From: Aerococcus viridans
GTDB taxonomy: Bacteria > Bacillota > Bacilli > Lactobacillales > Aerococcaceae
Direction of reading: 5' to 3'
Assembly (NCBI RefSeq): GCF_002083135.2
Contig: NZ_NBTM02000001.1
Span: 1,736,001 to 1,800,000, forward strand
Length of the DNA stretch: 64,000 bases
Shown: positions 17,412 through 27,733 of the stretch, piece after piece
How positions within the stretch are numbered: position 1 is the stretch's first letter
Layout of the letters: the number at the start of each line of letters is the position of its first letter
Notes under the pieces: generated by a model
Databases searched by the model: none
Seen by the model: the letters and a program-made list of their open reading frames with translations, nothing else
What the model was told of the DNA's origin: nothing
Made by a program: the position numbers and the translations under genes

Positions 17412-19127
17412 ATGTGGCGTTTAATTAAACGAATTCCCTTTTGGGCTATGTTCGGGGCAATTGTCTTTGCCTTAACACAGGCCATTGGGGAATTATTATT
17501 GCCAACGCAGACCGCTCGCATTATCGACGAGGGTGTTGCGGCAGGAGACATGCAGGCTATCTATAGGATTGGTGGCCAGATGATCTTGATTACCATCTTA
17601 GTCATCATTTCTGCAGGGATTTCAGTATATATTTCTGCTCGTACCAGCCAAAACTTGGGTAGAAAATTGCGTAATGAAATTTATACAAAAGTTTTGCAGT
17701 TTTCAAAAGAAAATATGGGGACCTATGGTGAGGCCTCATTGATTACGCGTTCTTCAAACGATATTCAACAGGTTGAAGTTACTGTTATGATGATTATGCG
17801 TATGGTCTTGCTTTCGCCAGCCATGCTACTAGCAGCTGTCGTGATGGCCGTATTAGCTAGTCCAGAATTGAGTTTAGTTTATGCAGTCTCAGGTCCAGTA
17901 TTAGCCTTGTTAATTTTTATTATTTTACGCATTGTGTCACCATATTTTAAATCCATGCAAAATAAGGTTGATGATTTGAACCTTATTTTCCGAGAAGGAT
18001 TGACAGGTGTACGTGTTGTAAGAGCCTTTAACAAATCAGATTTTGAAGTAGCAAGATTTGCTGAAGCCAATAAAGATTATGCGGATACAGCGATTAAAGC
18101 GATGTTCCGGATGTCTTTTTTAATGCCTATCATGACAACAATTTTATCACTAACAAACATCACTTTATCATGGCGCGGTGCCCATTTAGTGGCCGCTCAA
18201 AATCTAAGTGTTGGGATCATCCTTTCATTCGTGAACTATTCATTCATTATCATGTTCTCATTCATGATGTTAGGGATGATTTTCGTGATCTTACCGCGTG
18301 CCCAAGTGTCCGCTCAACGGATCAACGAAATTTTGGATACTGAAATCGCTATCCATTCACCTGAAAACCCAGTATCTATTGATCGTCAAGCACCAGGTGA
18401 AGTGACATTCGAAAATGTTGCCTTTAGATTTGGTAATGCAGAGCATAATGTAGTGGATGGTATCAACTTCCAAGTGAAACCAGGACAAACCCTAGCCATT
18501 ATTGGGGGTACTGGTTCTGGAAAAACGACGATCGCCAACTTGCTCTTACGTTTTTCAGACGTAACCAAGGGTGCTGTTAAAGTCAACGATACAGATGTGC
18601 GCGACCTGTCATTGAATAATTTGCGTGATTTGGTTGGCTATGTACCGCAAAAAGCTAACTTATTCTCAGGTACTATCCGTGAAAACTTGAAGTATGGTAA
18701 CGGTGACGCTAGCGATGAAGAACTTTGGTATGCCTTACGCATTGCCCAATCTGAATCGTTCGTTCGCGAATTGCCGGATGGTTTAGATGCCCACGTGGCT
18801 CAAGGTGGGAATAACTTCTCGGGTGGACAAAAGCAAAGACTTTGTATTGCCCGTGCCATCGTTAAACAAGCAAACATTTATCTTTTCGATGACTCATTCT
18901 CAGCCTTAGATTACACGACAGACCGTAATTTACGAGGCGCTTTAAAAGAAGTGACTGAAAATGCGGCAACAATTATTATTGCGCAACGCGTTTCAACTAT
19001 TCGTGATGCAGATACGATTGTGGTCCTTGATAAGGGTGAAATATCAGGTATTGGTAGCCATGATGAATTGATGGCAAATGACATCTACCGAGAAATTGTC
19101 GAATCACAAATTAAGGGGGCGAACTAA
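17412..19127 (+). CDS. Heterodimeric ABC exporter subunit with degenerate catalytic site
   Basis: 571-aa ABC half-transporter: six membrane helices then one ATPase domain. Walker A is GGTGSGKTT (about 365-373) and the signature is canonical (NFSGGQKQR). The catalytic glutamate after Walker B is Asp (IYLFDDSFSALD) and the H-loop His is Gln (IIIAQRVST). With the partner's altered signature this builds one degenerate nucleotide site, as in LmrC/BmrC/TM287-type heterodimers. It is probably a multidrug or lipid-like exporter; the substrate is not deducible. GGAGG lies before the ATG. The stop overlaps the partner's start by 1 nt. Confidence 0.93.
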   Translation: MWRLIKRIPFWAMFGAIVFALTQAIGELLLPTQTARIIDEGVAAGDMQAIYRIGGQMILITILVIISAGISVYISARTSQNLGRKLRNEIYTKVLQFSKENMGTYGEASLITRSSNDIQQVEVTVMMIMRMVLLSPAMLLAAVVMAVLASPELSLVYAVSGPVLALLIFIILRIVSPYFKSMQNKVDDLNLIFREGLTGVRVVRAFNKSDFEVARFAEANKDYADTAIKAMFRMSFLMPIMTTILSLTNITLSWRGAHLVAAQNLSVGIILSFVNYSFIIMFSFMMLGMIFVILPRAQVSAQRINEILDTEIAIHSPENPVSIDRQAPGEVTFENVAFRFGNAEHNVVDGINFQVKPGQTLAIIGGTGSGKTTIANLLLRFSDVTKGAVKVNDTDVRDLSLNNLRDLVGYVPQKANLFSGTIRENLKYGNGDASDEELWYALRIAQSESFVRELPDGLDAHVAQGGNNFSGGQKQRLCIARAIVKQANIYLFDDSFSALDYTTDRNLRGALKEVTENAATIIIAQRVSTIRDADTIVVLDKGEISGIGSHDELMANDIYREIVESQIKGAN

Positions 19128-20968
19128 TGGCGAATAAAAGAAAAAAACTAGAAGGCCGTCGTCATAAACCAAAAAACTTTTGGTCAACCCTAGGTCGCTT
19201 CATCAAATATATGGCTAGTCGGAAATGGACATTCTTATTGATTATTGTCCTGATTATCCTAGCAACCACATTCCAAATTGTTTCACCACGTATTTTAGGT
19301 CAAGCAACTACTCTGATTACCGATGGGGTAAGTAATGGCTTGCAAAACGTGGATGGACAGCAAATGTACGTCATTGATTATGCTAGGTTAGTAAAAATCT
19401 TAACCAAAGTAGTTACATTTTATTTAATTAGTGCCTTATTTAACTTCTTACAAGGGGCTTTACTAAGTCGTACTGCCCAACGTGTAATTGAAGACTTAAG
19501 AAACGACATGCGCGCGAAATTAAACCGTCTGCCGATCTCATTCTTAGATTCAACGCCAAATGGTGAAATCATGTCACGTGCCATTAATGATGTTGAAGCG
19601 ATTGCTATGTCACTACAACAAACCTTGCAACAGGTCTTGATGTCTAGTACGCAATTTGTCCTAACTATCGTGATGATGACCTTAATTAGTCCAAAAATGA
19701 CTTTAATTGCAGCAGGAACTATTCTGCTATCTACAATTGTTATGCTATCTATTACACCGGTATCGCAAAGACTATTCGCCACCCAACAAAGGGTGCAAGG
19801 GAATATGAATGCCTATATCGAAGAAAACTATTCTGGTCAGATTGAAAATAATGCCTTCAACCAAAATGAAGGTAAAATTGCTCAGTTTGAAGAGAAATCC
19901 GCAGCATACTATGCGGTTTCTTGGAAGGCGCAGTTCATTTCTGGTATCTTGATGCCGTTAATGAACTTGGCGAAGAACCTTGGTTACGTAGCAGTAGCTA
20001 TCGTCGGTGGTTTCTCAGTGGCTAACGGTACTATGGTAATTGGTGACGTCCAAGCCATGCTACAATACGCGGGGATCCTATCAGAGCCTCTAAAACAAAC
20101 CGCCAACATGATTAACCAACTACAACGTATGGTCGCGTCTATCGAACGTATTTTTGAATTCCTTGACGTTGAAGAAATGGAAGAAGTGACTTCCGGTCAG
20201 CCAGCCATTGAAACGGATCATAAGATGCTTTTCGACCACGTGCAATTTGGTTATGAACCTGGCGAAGAGAACCTATTAATGACTGACTTCAACCTAACCG
20301 TTGAACCAGGTCAAATGGTGGCGATTGTAGGACCTACAGGGGCCGGTAAATCAACCATTATCAACTTAATCGAACGGTTCTATAATATTTCTGGTGGGTC
20401 GATCAAATACGAAGGTGTAGACACTAGAGATATTGACCAAGAAGAGTTACGGTCACGAATGGGTATGGTATTACAAGATACTTGGCTATTTAATGGATCT
20501 ATTGCAGACAACATCGCTTATGGGTCAAACAATCCAAATGTGACGCGTGAAGATGTGGTTCGTGCCGCAAAAGCTGCCCATGTAGACGACTTTGTACGGA
20601 CCTTGCCAGATGGATATGACACCATTATCAATCAAGATGGATCTAATATTTCCCAAGGTCAACGTCAATTAGTGACGATTGCTCGGGCCTTTATGTCTGA
20701 TCCAGAGATTTTAATCTTAGATGAAGCGACATCATCCATTGATACCCGTACAGAAAAACTCATTCAAAAAGCCATGAATCAATTGCTTGAAGGACGGACT
20801 TCATTTGTTGTTGCCCATCGTCTATCAACCATTCAAGATGCAGATAACATTATTGTATTGAACCATGGTGACGTAATCGAAACAGGTAACCATGAAGAAT
20901 TATTAGCTCAAGAAGGCTTCTATTACAATCTTTATAATTCACAATTTGTGAAAGGTGAATTTGAATAA
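19127..20968 (+). CDS. Heterodimeric ABC exporter subunit with canonical catalytic Glu
   Basis: 613-aa partner half-transporter. A basic N-terminal tail (MANKRKKLEGRRHKPK) precedes six helices. The ATPase domain has GPTGAGKST (about 402-410), catalytic Glu in LILDEATSSID (about 533) and H-loop AHRLST, but its signature is ISQGQRQ instead of LSGGQ. These are the complementary features of the upstream subunit, so the two proteins almost certainly form one heterodimer (LmrD/BmrD/YfiC type). The TAATG overlap indicates translational coupling. It ends at the bidirectional terminator at 20986. Confidence 0.94.
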   Translation: MANKRKKLEGRRHKPKNFWSTLGRFIKYMASRKWTFLLIIVLIILATTFQIVSPRILGQATTLITDGVSNGLQNVDGQQMYVIDYARLVKILTKVVTFYLISALFNFLQGALLSRTAQRVIEDLRNDMRAKLNRLPISFLDSTPNGEIMSRAINDVEAIAMSLQQTLQQVLMSSTQFVLTIVMMTLISPKMTLIAAGTILLSTIVMLSITPVSQRLFATQQRVQGNMNAYIEENYSGQIENNAFNQNEGKIAQFEEKSAAYYAVSWKAQFISGILMPLMNLAKNLGYVAVAIVGGFSVANGTMVIGDVQAMLQYAGILSEPLKQTANMINQLQRMVASIERIFEFLDVEEMEEVTSGQPAIETDHKMLFDHVQFGYEPGEENLLMTDFNLTVEPGQMVAIVGPTGAGKSTIINLIERFYNISGGSIKYEGVDTRDIDQEELRSRMGMVLQDTWLFNGSIADNIAYGSNNPNVTREDVVRAAKAAHVDDFVRTLPDGYDTIINQDGSNISQGQRQLVTIARAFMSDPEILILDEATSSIDTRTEKLIQKAMNQLLEGRTSFVVAHRLSTIQDADNIIVLNHGDVIETGNHEELLAQEGFYYNLYNSQFVKGEFE

Positions 20969-20985
20969 GCACATATATGCAGCAA

Positions 20986-21023
20986 AAAAAGCGAGTCGTT
21001 TTAATCTAAACGGCTCGCTTTTT
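20986..21023. terminator. Bidirectional terminator, ABC exporter / SRAP gene
   Basis: A 16-bp stem (AAAAAGCGAGTCGTTT against AAACGGCTCGCTTTTT, one G-T) with a 6-nt loop lies between convergent genes. Confidence 0.9.
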
Positions 21024-21043
21024 GAGTGCATCTCATTCAAATG

Positions 21044-21631
21044 TCATGATACTTTTACTGGTACTAATTGTTGGTGTGTAGGCTTTTGATAATGATAGGC
21101 AAAGTCATCATCTAAAATCCACTTGGCAATATCTCCTTGTGGAATCAAAAGAGGCATCCGGTCGTGGATGAGACTGACAACTTCATCAGGTTCCGTAGTG
21201 ATGATAATCGATTCAGCTTGTTTTTGCCCGGTCTTTTTGTCAGGATAAATCCGGTAAAAGCCACCGACGTAAATGACCTGACCAGGATCGGAAAAAGTGT
21301 AAGCTTCCTTATTATCAGTAAATTCAAAGAAGGCTGACATAGGGAAGACAATCCGTTGACCTTCAAATGGTCCTTTAAAGGTCTTCTTGTTGCGGACTGT
21401 TTCAACCCGGGCGTTAATCATCAATTGACTGGGTTTGAAACCTGTAAAGCCCCAACGCGTAATACCAGGGACGATTTCACCATCTGGATTAGCGCCAAGT
21501 GTCACCACTTGATTTGAAGGGTAGACCGTCCCATCCCTTAAGTCAGTCACATCAACACCGTGACTGGCAATTTCTTCGTAATAATCGAAGAGAATTTGCT
21601 CATTTTTATCATATAAATAGCGACCACACAT
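21044..21631 (-). CDS. SOS response-associated peptidase family protein (SRAP/YedK/HMCES)
   Basis: 195-aa SRAP protein. Family members form a covalent thiazolidine crosslink with abasic sites in single-stranded DNA through Cys2 and thereby shield them. All diagnostic residues are visible: Cys2 (MCGRY), Asn73 and Glu77 in NARVET, Glu103 in SAFFEF and His156 in HDRMP. AAGGAG lies 7 nt before the ATG. It sits 40 bp after gatD in the same orientation with no convincing terminator between, so it is likely the third gene of a murT-gatD-SRAP unit, an unexpected association of wall synthesis and DNA damage tolerance. Confidence 0.93.
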   Translation of the reverse strand: MCGRYLYDKNEQILFDYYEEIASHGVDVTDLRDGTVYPSNQVVTLGANPDGEIVPGITRWGFTGFKPSQLMINARVETVRNKKTFKGPFEGQRIVFPMSAFFEFTDNKEAYTFSDPGQVIYVGGFYRIYPDKKTGQKQAESIIITTEPDEVVSLIHDRMPLLIPQGDIAKWILDDDFAYHYQKPTHQQLVPVKVS

Positions 21632-21671
21632 AGCATAGCTCCTTTACTTTTAAGCAAAAGGGACTTCAAAA

Positions 21672-22355
21672 TTAAGCTGACTGGTTTTCTCTTGCTAATC
21701 TGGCTTTCATATTTTTAATGGCTAATCCAATGATTTCATTGGTTAATTGTTCGTTACGTACTAATAAAGGACCGTGGAAGTAAGAGCCAAAAGTATTTTT
21801 ATACATAACACCTTCAGTTTGGTCTTCACCGTTGTTACCAAAACCAGTAACCACTTTACCTAAGGGTTGAGTATTTTCCCCTAAAAAGGTCCGGCCGTTA
21901 TGGTTTTCATAGCCGTAGTAAGTCTGGCCAAAACGGTCATTTTCAATGACGATGTCACCAATAAAGCGGTTATTGTCTTGATTTAATGTGTAGTGGTCTA
22001 AGGCACCAATACCTTCTAACCGATCGCCAGCCGCATTGATGTAGTACTTTCCAAGTAATTGAAATCCACCGCAGATACCAATTGTTACACCGTCGTTTTC
22101 AATAAACTGGGTTAAAGCTTCTTTTTTTGACTGGATGTCACGGGCTACAATTTTTTGTTCATAGTCCTGGCCACCACCGAAGAAGACAAGGTCAAATTGG
22201 CTAGGGTCAAATTCATCACCGATAGAAACTAATTGGGTTTCGACATTGACGTTTTGTGCTTTCGCTGCATGTTGTAACATCAACAAGTTACCGTTATCAC
22301 CATATGTATTCATTAGGTTCCCATATAAATGGGCAATTTTTAAAGTTTGTTCCAT
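21672..22355 (-). CDS. gatD: Lipid II isoglutaminyl synthase, glutaminase subunit GatD
   Basis: Class-I-type glutamine amidotransferase (CobB/CobQ-like) that supplies ammonia to MurT for amidating D-Glu of lipid II. The nucleophile is Cys95 in [11 protein letters not shown] and the partner His194 in [10 protein letters not shown]; positions agree with characterised GatD (Cys94, His189). It is 227 aa and overlaps the murT stop by 1 nt (TAATG), showing coupling. In cocci this modification is needed for efficient peptidoglycan crosslinking. Confidence 0.95.
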   Translation of the reverse strand: MEQTLKIAHLYGNLMNTYGDNGNLLMLQHAAKAQNVNVETQLVSIGDEFDPSQFDLVFFGGGQDYEQKIVARDIQSKKEALTQFIENDGVTIGICGGFQLLGKYYINAAGDRLEGIGALDHYTLNQDNNRFIGDIVIENDRFGQTYYGYENHNGRTFLGENTQPLGKVVTGFGNNGEDQTEGVMYKNTFGSYFHGPLLVRNEQLTNEIIGLAIKNMKARLARENQSA

Positions 22356-23707
22356 TAACTCATGCGCTCCTTCACGTAACCTAATTCAGCTAGTTCTTTT
22401 CTAATCGCAAGCATTGCTGTATAAGTCGCTAGGATATAGACTTTTTCAGTCGGTGCATTTTTCACTGTTTCAATGATGGCTTTAGGATCTTCTAACTGGA
22501 TTAATTGGTCTTCTTTAAAGCCAGCGACTGCCATACGTTTAGATAAGTCAGCCACACGAATACCTGCCACATAAGAAGCTACAACATTGTCCATTTCGGC
22601 TAATTTTTCAAAGTTTCCATCCCAAATCCAGGATACATCTTGGCCGTCAGCTGGACGGTCATTTAAAACTGAAATCAGGGTATATGGTGCTTTTTCTAAA
22701 AGACATAATTCGATGATTTGGTTTAGACCTACAGGGTTTTTGATAAGGTTAATCCGTAAGTCGTGCTCTTCCACGTTAATGGCTTCTTGACGCCCGAAAA
22801 TACGTTTAGCTCCTTGCAATCCTTCAGCGATATCTGCTTGGCTGACACCAAAATAACGTCCTAGTGAGTAAGCTGATAAGGCGTTGTAGACATTATATAA
22901 ACCAGCAACTGGAATACTGTATTGGTAGCCATCAATTGTAAAGCTAGCTGATTCCGGTGTTAATTCATTGATTTCTTCTACTTGGTAAGTCAATGTTGGA
23001 CGACTAACGCCACAGTTTGGACAGAAGTAGTCACCTAAGTTGCTGTAAGTAATGCTATGGTAGTGTAAAACGTGTTCACAGTTTGGGCAAATAACGCCAT
23101 CCGTATTGTTGTCAGCTAGGAAGTCTTTTGATTGGTCTTCAGTGTTGAAACCAAAGAAAACTTGCTTGTTGTCTACTTTACGTGATGAGAAAATTGGGGC
23201 ATCCCCGTTTTGCATTAGAATAGCGTCTTTCGCTTTTGCTGCACCTTGTAGGATAAAGTCATAAGTGGTGTAGATTTCACCATAGCGGTCCATTTGGTCA
23301 CGGAAGATATTGGTGGTTAAAATCACTTCTGGTTTAATGTGTTCAGTGATATGACGTAAAGAAGCTTCGTCCACTTCAAGAACAGCGACTTTATCCTTGG
23401 ACTTTGTACCAGAGTCTTCAATGAAGGATGAGGTAATACCTTGCAGCATGTTTGACCCTGAATTGTTAGTCATGACATGGTCAAATTTTTGTTTCAAAAT
23501 ATTGACAGTTAGGGCAGTGGTCACTGTTTTACCGTTGGTACCTGTAATAATGACTACACGGTAATTCTCACCTAAGGCTTTTAGGATCTCAGGATCAATT
23601 TTCTGTGCAATTTTACCGGGTAGAGAAGTACCACCGCTTGTAAATCTCTTTAATAACTGTTGGCTCGTACGGCCAGCTACTGTTGCTAGTTGACTCTTAA
23701 ATTTCAT
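22355..23707 (-). CDS. murT: Lipid II isoglutaminyl synthase, ligase subunit MurT
   Basis: Mur-ligase-like subunit that activates the D-Glu carboxylate of lipid II with ATP for amidation by Gat[13 protein letters not shown] is the P-loop, and a Cys4 ribbon ([12 protein letters not shown] and YFCPNCG) inserted in the central domain is characteristic of MurT. A DUF1727-type C-terminus contains [10 protein letters not shown]. The ATG at 23707 is chosen over one 21 nt upstream because AGAGGAG lies 8 nt before it, giving 450 aa. First gene of the murT-gatD unit, divergent from tdk. A short CGCCA/TGGCG hairpin (23737-23749) lies in the leader. Confidence 0.95.
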   Translation of the reverse strand: MKFKSQLATVAGRTSQQLLKRFTSGGTSLPGKIAQKIDPEILKALGENYRVVIITGTNGKTVTTALTVNILKQKFDHVMTNNSGSNMLQGITSSFIEDSGTKSKDKVAVLEVDEASLRHITEHIKPEVILTTNIFRDQMDRYGEIYTTYDFILQGAAKAKDAILMQNGDAPIFSSRKVDNKQVFFGFNTEDQSKDFLADNNTDGVICPNCEHVLHYHSITYSNLGDYFCPNCGVSRPTLTYQVEEINELTPESASFTIDGYQYSIPVAGLYNVYNALSAYSLGRYFGVSQADIAEGLQGAKRIFGRQEAINVEEHDLRINLIKNPVGLNQIIELCLLEKAPYTLISVLNDRPADGQDVSWIWDGNFEKLAEMDNVVASYVAGIRVADLSKRMAVAGFKEDQLIQLEDPKAIIETVKNAPTEKVYILATYTAMLAIRKELAELGYVKERMS

Positions 23708-23862
23708 TTTTGGCACTCCTCTAATCATTTGCTATCCGCCACTTTGGCGAACTCTTAATAAGCTAATTTTACCATAGGTGGGCAAGATTCTAAAAAAATT
23801 CCTGTCATTTAAAATTTCTTTAAACTTTTACTGGGAATTTGACTTGCAAGCAGGAAATAAAA

Positions 23863-23891
23863 TTGACTAGTGACGGGAATAAAAGTAAAAT
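23863..23891 (+). promoter_or_regulatory. tdk promoter
   Basis: TTGACT (23863-23868) and TAAAAT (23886-23891) are separated by 17 bp, about 45 bp before the tdk start. Confidence 0.65.
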
Positions 23892-23935
23892 GAATAGCTG
23901 AGTAAATCGATATTAAAAAGTATGGGAGTGTTTAG

Positions 23936-24556
23936 ATGGCTCAGTTATTTTTCCGTTACGGTGCGATGAATAGTGGTAAGTCTTTTGAAATCATTAAGGT
24001 AGCACATAACTATGAAGAACAAAACAAACATGTCTTGGTTTATACCAGCGCTGTTGATAACCGTGCAGGTGTCGGGAATGTGTCTAGTCGTGTGGGTGAA
24101 GAAAGATTAGCGCGCGCGATTGCGACGGAAACAGATGTGTATGAGGATTTAACCACTTATATGCGTGAGAACGACCAAAAAATCTATTGTGTTCTGATTG
24201 ATGAAGCCCAGTTTTTATCAAAAGACCATATCTACCAATTGGCACGTATTGTTGACGAATTAGATATCCCAGTTATGGCTTTTGGCTTGAAAAATGACTT
24301 CTTAAATAACTTATTTGAAGGCTCTAAATACCTATTGCTTTTAGCTGACAAGATTGAAGAAGTGAAAACCATCTGTTGGTTCTGTGCCAAGAAAGCCATT
24401 ATGAATATGCGTGTTGCTGACGGCAAACCTGTATACGAGGGTGAGCAAGTGCAAATTGGCGGAAATGAAGCCTATTACCCAGTTTGCCGTAAACATTATC
24501 ACCATCCACCGTTGAAAGATGGTAAAATCTATATTGAGCGCAACGCTGGTGAATAA
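23936..24556 (+). CDS. tdk: Thymidine kinase
   Basis: Salvage kinase converting thymidine to dTMP (type II TK, 206 aa). P-loop GAMNSGKS (residues 9-16), catalytic Glu90 in VLIDEAQFL, and a zinc site formed by CWFCAKKA plus VCRKHYHH near the C-terminus. Usual length. It heads the conserved tdk-prfA-prmC-sua5-glyA-upp run. GGAGTG precedes the ATG. A weak hairpin separates it from prfA. Confidence 0.96.
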   Translation: MAQLFFRYGAMNSGKSFEIIKVAHNYEEQNKHVLVYTSAVDNRAGVGNVSSRVGEERLARAIATETDVYEDLTTYMRENDQKIYCVLIDEAQFLSKDHIYQLARIVDELDIPVMAFGLKNDFLNNLFEGSKYLLLLADKIEEVKTICWFCAKKAIMNMRVADGKPVYEGEQVQIGGNEAYYPVCRKHYHHPPLKDGKIYIERNAGE

Positions 24557-24564
24557 CAAGTAGG

Positions 24565-24597
24565 TAGGTGTAAGTCAATTAACATTTGTCACACCTA
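24565..24597 (+). terminator. Possible weak terminator between tdk and prfA
   Basis: TAGGTGT and ACACCTA form a 7-bp stem with a large loop and no real T tract; likely leaky if functional. Confidence 0.35.
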
Positions 24598-24655
24598 GTT
24601 TAATATCGAAATAAACTGTAAGTTTTACATAAAGAAATAGAAAAGAGTTGAAAGC

Positions 24656-25729
24656 ATGTTTACAGACCAATTAGATTCATTTATTGCCCGCTATGCGGAA
24701 GTAACTGAGTTAATGAGTGACCCGGACGTGATTAATGACAATCAACGGTTCCGTGCTATCTCTAAAGAAGAAGCCGATTTAAGACCGAAAGTAGAAACAT
24801 TTAGTCACTATAAAGATGTGATTCAAGCTATTGAAGATACTGAGGAATTATTAGCAGAGTCATCAGACGATGAAATGACTGAATTAGCAAAAGAAGAATT
24901 GAAAGAATTAAAAGCAGAACGTGACAATCTTGAAGAAGAGATTAAACGTTTAATGATTCCTTCAGATCCAAACGATGATAAAAACATCATCATGGAAATC
25001 CGTGGTGCAGCGGGTGGGGATGAAGCCCAATTGTTCGCTGGTGACTTGTATGAAATGTACAGCCGTTATGCAACTAGCCAAGGTTGGCGCGTTGAAGTTG
25101 TTGAATCATCTAGTAATGATATCGGTGGTTTCAAAGAAATCACTCTACAAATTCAAGGGGACAATGTATATTCTAAATTGAAATTTGAATCTGGCGCTCA
25201 CCGTGTCCAACGTGTACCAGATACAGAGTCTCAAGGTCGTGTTCATACTTCTACTGCTACAGTGGGTGTCATGCCTGAACTTGAAGATATCGACTTCGAT
25301 TTAGATGATGGTGATATCCGTATTGATATTTACCGTGCCTCTGGGGCCGGTGGTCAGCACGTTAACAAGACCTCTTCTGCCGTTCGTTTAACCCACGAAC
25401 CAACAGGTATTCAAGTGGCTATGCAAGACCAACGTTCACAACAACAAAATAAAGATAAAGCAATGATGATCTTACGTTCGCGCGTATACGAAAAAATTGC
25501 TTCAGAGCAACAGAATGAATATGACTCACAACGTAAGAACTTAGTAGGTACCGGGGACCGTTCAGAACGTATCCGTACATACAACTATCCTCAAAATCGT
25601 GTGACTGATCACCGAATTGGTTTAACTATTCAAAAATTAGACCGTATCATGACAGGCGAATTGGATGAAATCGTTGACGCTTTATTATTAGCTGATCAAG
25701 CCAATAAGTTAGAGGAGTTAAATGATTAA
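24656..25729 (+). CDS. prfA: Peptide chain release factor 1
   Basis: Recognises UAA and UAG stop codons and triggers peptide release. The GGQ motif (residues 232-234, in [11 protein letters not shown]) and the anticodon-like PxT tripeptide (PDT, 188-190, in [13 protein letters not shown]) are both in place. 357 aa is normal. The 3' end overlaps prmC by 8 nt, fitting because PrmC methylates the GGQ glutamine. AAGAG with a loose spacer precedes the ATG. Confidence 0.97.
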   Translation: MFTDQLDSFIARYAEVTELMSDPDVINDNQRFRAISKEEADLRPKVETFSHYKDVIQAIEDTEELLAESSDDEMTELAKEELKELKAERDNLEEEIKRLMIPSDPNDDKNIIMEIRGAAGGDEAQLFAGDLYEMYSRYATSQGWRVEVVESSSNDIGGFKEITLQIQGDNVYSKLKFESGAHRVQRVPDTESQGRVHTSTATVGVMPELEDIDFDLDDGDIRIDIYRASGAGGQHVNKTSSAVRLTHEPTGIQVAMQDQRSQQQNKDKAMMILRSRVYEKIASEQQNEYDSQRKNLVGTGDRSERIRTYNYPQNRVTDHRIGLTIQKLDRIMTGELDEIVDALLLADQANKLEELND

Positions 25730-26600
25730 TCAAACGTATTTAGAGGTCCAGGTTTGGGCCTCTTCTTTTTTAGAAGAAAATAACCAAGAGGCTGAAATTG
25801 CTTATCATCTCTTGCTTGATCTAGCCGATTTTTCAGTGTCAGATTGGGCCCTTAAACGTAAGGACATCATGCCTCTTAACCTGAAAGAAGCCTATCAAGC
25901 GGCTATTGAGAAGGTGGCTAAAGAAAACTATCCTTGGCAGTATATTGTCGGGAAAGCTTGGTTTTACGGTGAAACTTTCAAGGTTTCACCAGCTACCTTA
26001 ATTCCTAGACAAGAAACAGAAGATTTGGTGTCTTATGTGGCCGATTTAATCAAAAAAGAACATATCGCGCAAGATGCACGGGTTCTTGATATTGGTACCG
26101 GTACGGGAATTATTGCTATTACTTTGAAACAGCGGTTTCCTAATCTACAAGTCACAGCGACAGATATTTCACCAGATGCTTTAGATATTGCCCGTGAAAA
26201 TGCCGCGGATAAAGAAGCCGTTATTGATTTTCAACTTGGTGATTTATTTGAACCAGTTCTTGGCCAAGAATTTGATTTAATCATTTCAAACCCACCTTAT
26301 ATCAGTTCAGATGAAACGGATGTGATGTCCAAATCAACGGTCTTATATGAACCAGATTTAGCCCTTTTTGCAGAGGAAAATGGCTATCAAATTTATTGGC
26401 GCTTATTCGACCAAATCCATGATTATTTGGCTAAGCCGGGTTACTTTATTGGGGAATTTGGTTACCAACAAGGGCAATCCTTGCTTACTGGCGCTAAAGA
26501 CCGCCTGCGAATGACGGACGCCGAGGTAAACATTATCCAAGATTATGCGGGCAATGACCGAATTCTAGTCATCCAAAATCCATATAATACAACAATCTAA
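25722..26600 (+). CDS. prmC: Release factor glutamine methyltransferase
   Basis: SAM-dependent N5-glutamine methyltransferase acting on RF1 and RF2. It has an N-terminal helical domain, then [13 protein letters not shown] (SAM loop, about 121-133) and the catalytic NPPY (190-193). 292 aa. GAGGAG inside the 3' end of prfA serves as Shine-Dalgarno site, and the genes overlap by 8 nt. Confidence 0.95.
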   Translation: MINQTYLEVQVWASSFLEENNQEAEIAYHLLLDLADFSVSDWALKRKDIMPLNLKEAYQAAIEKVAKENYPWQYIVGKAWFYGETFKVSPATLIPRQETEDLVSYVADLIKKEHIAQDARVLDIGTGTGIIAITLKQRFPNLQVTATDISPDALDIARENAADKEAVIDFQLGDLFEPVLGQEFDLIISNPPYISSDETDVMSKSTVLYEPDLALFAEENGYQIYWRLFDQIHDYLAKPGYFIGEFGYQQGQSLLTGAKDRLRMTDAEVNIIQDYAGNDRILVIQNPYNTTI

Positions 26601-26636
26601 CAAATCCATAGAAATAAGAAAGGAGTTCAACCAATA

Positions 26637-27662
26637 ATGACAAAAATCATTCAAGCAAGTGAAATTGAAGAAGGCGCAGCCTTACTGCAGGATGGCCAAT
26701 TAGTGGCTTTTCCAACTGAAACAGTCTTTGGTCTAGGGGCTATCGCCAACAATGCGGATGCTGTTAAATCAGTCTATGCAGTAAAAGGCCGTCCAAGCGA
26801 TAATCCTTTGATTGTTCATATCGCTGATCCAGAAGATATTTTTGACTATATGATTGACGATGACCCGGATAGACATGACTTAATTGAAAAATTAACAGCA
26901 CAATTTTGGCCAGGTCCTTTGACCCTGGTAGTACCTGTTAAACCAGATACCTTCCCAGGTGTCGTAACTGGTGGCATGGATACAGTAGGGATTCGCTTAC
27001 CGGACCATGGAACGACGCGTGCTTTAATTCGCGCAACTGGCTTTCCAATCGTTGGCCCATCAGCTAACATTTCGGGTAAACCGAGTCCAACCCAAGTTGC
27101 TCATGTGATGCATGACTTTGATGGGGTCATTGGTGGCGTTGTGAATGCTGAACCAACTCGTATTGGGGTTGAATCTACTGTCTTAGATCTGACAGATTCA
27201 AGAGGCTTAATCATTTTGCGACCTGGATACATCACCAAATCCATGCTAGCTGAAGTGGTGACAGACATGCCAATATATATGGGCGGAACAATTGCTAATA
27301 ACGCGGAAGAAGCGCCGAAAGCACCAGGTATGAAATATATTCACTATAGTCCTAACCAACCTGTGATGGCCGTTTCGTCTGACAAAATGGCGAATGTGCT
27401 AGCTGATTTATCTAGTCAATCGATCAAAGTGGCACTAGCAACTAGTGAAAATAATTTTGAAAAGTACAAAACGTCAGTTGCCTCGATTTTATCTCTGGGA
27501 CCGACAATAGAAACTGCTACACAACAACTTTTCGCAGCTTTAAGAACGTTTGATGACCAAGAAAATATTCAACAAATTGTCGTAGAATTGTATCCTGATA
27601 CAGAAAAAAATGGGGCATATCGCAATCGTTTGATCAAAGCGAGTTCAACCGTGGTAGAATAG
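26637..27662 (+). CDS. L-threonylcarbamoyladenylate synthase, Sua5 type
   Basis: Makes threonylcarbamoyl-AMP for the tRNA t6A37 modification. The N-terminal YrdC/TsaC domain shows PTETVFGLGAIA, KGRPSDNPLIVHI and VGPSANISGKPSPT. An additional C-terminal Sua5 domain after about residue 215 makes it the long (YwlC) form at 341 aa. AAGGAG lies about 11 nt before the ATG. It is in the same run as prmC and glyA, as in other Lactobacillales. Confidence 0.94.
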   Translation: MTKIIQASEIEEGAALLQDGQLVAFPTETVFGLGAIANNADAVKSVYAVKGRPSDNPLIVHIADPEDIFDYMIDDDPDRHDLIEKLTAQFWPGPLTLVVPVKPDTFPGVVTGGMDTVGIRLPDHGTTRALIRATGFPIVGPSANISGKPSPTQVAHVMHDFDGVIGGVVNAEPTRIGVESTVLDLTDSRGLIILRPGYITKSMLAEVVTDMPIYMGGTIANNAEEAPKAPGMKYIHYSPNQPVMAVSSDKMANVLADLSSQSIKVALATSENNFEKYKTSVASILSLGPTIETATQQLFAALRTFDDQENIQQIVVELYPDTEKNGAYRNRLIKASSTVVE

Positions 27663-27733
27663 ACCTAGATAAATAAATTGGATAAGGTAGACCCCAAGGA
27701 ATATTATCAAAAAATAAAGCTGGAGGCAGATGC

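Noticed and set aside
27663-27733. T-box or riboswitch before glyA
   Set aside because: The 70-bp spacer has no T-box sequence or terminator/antiterminator pair.
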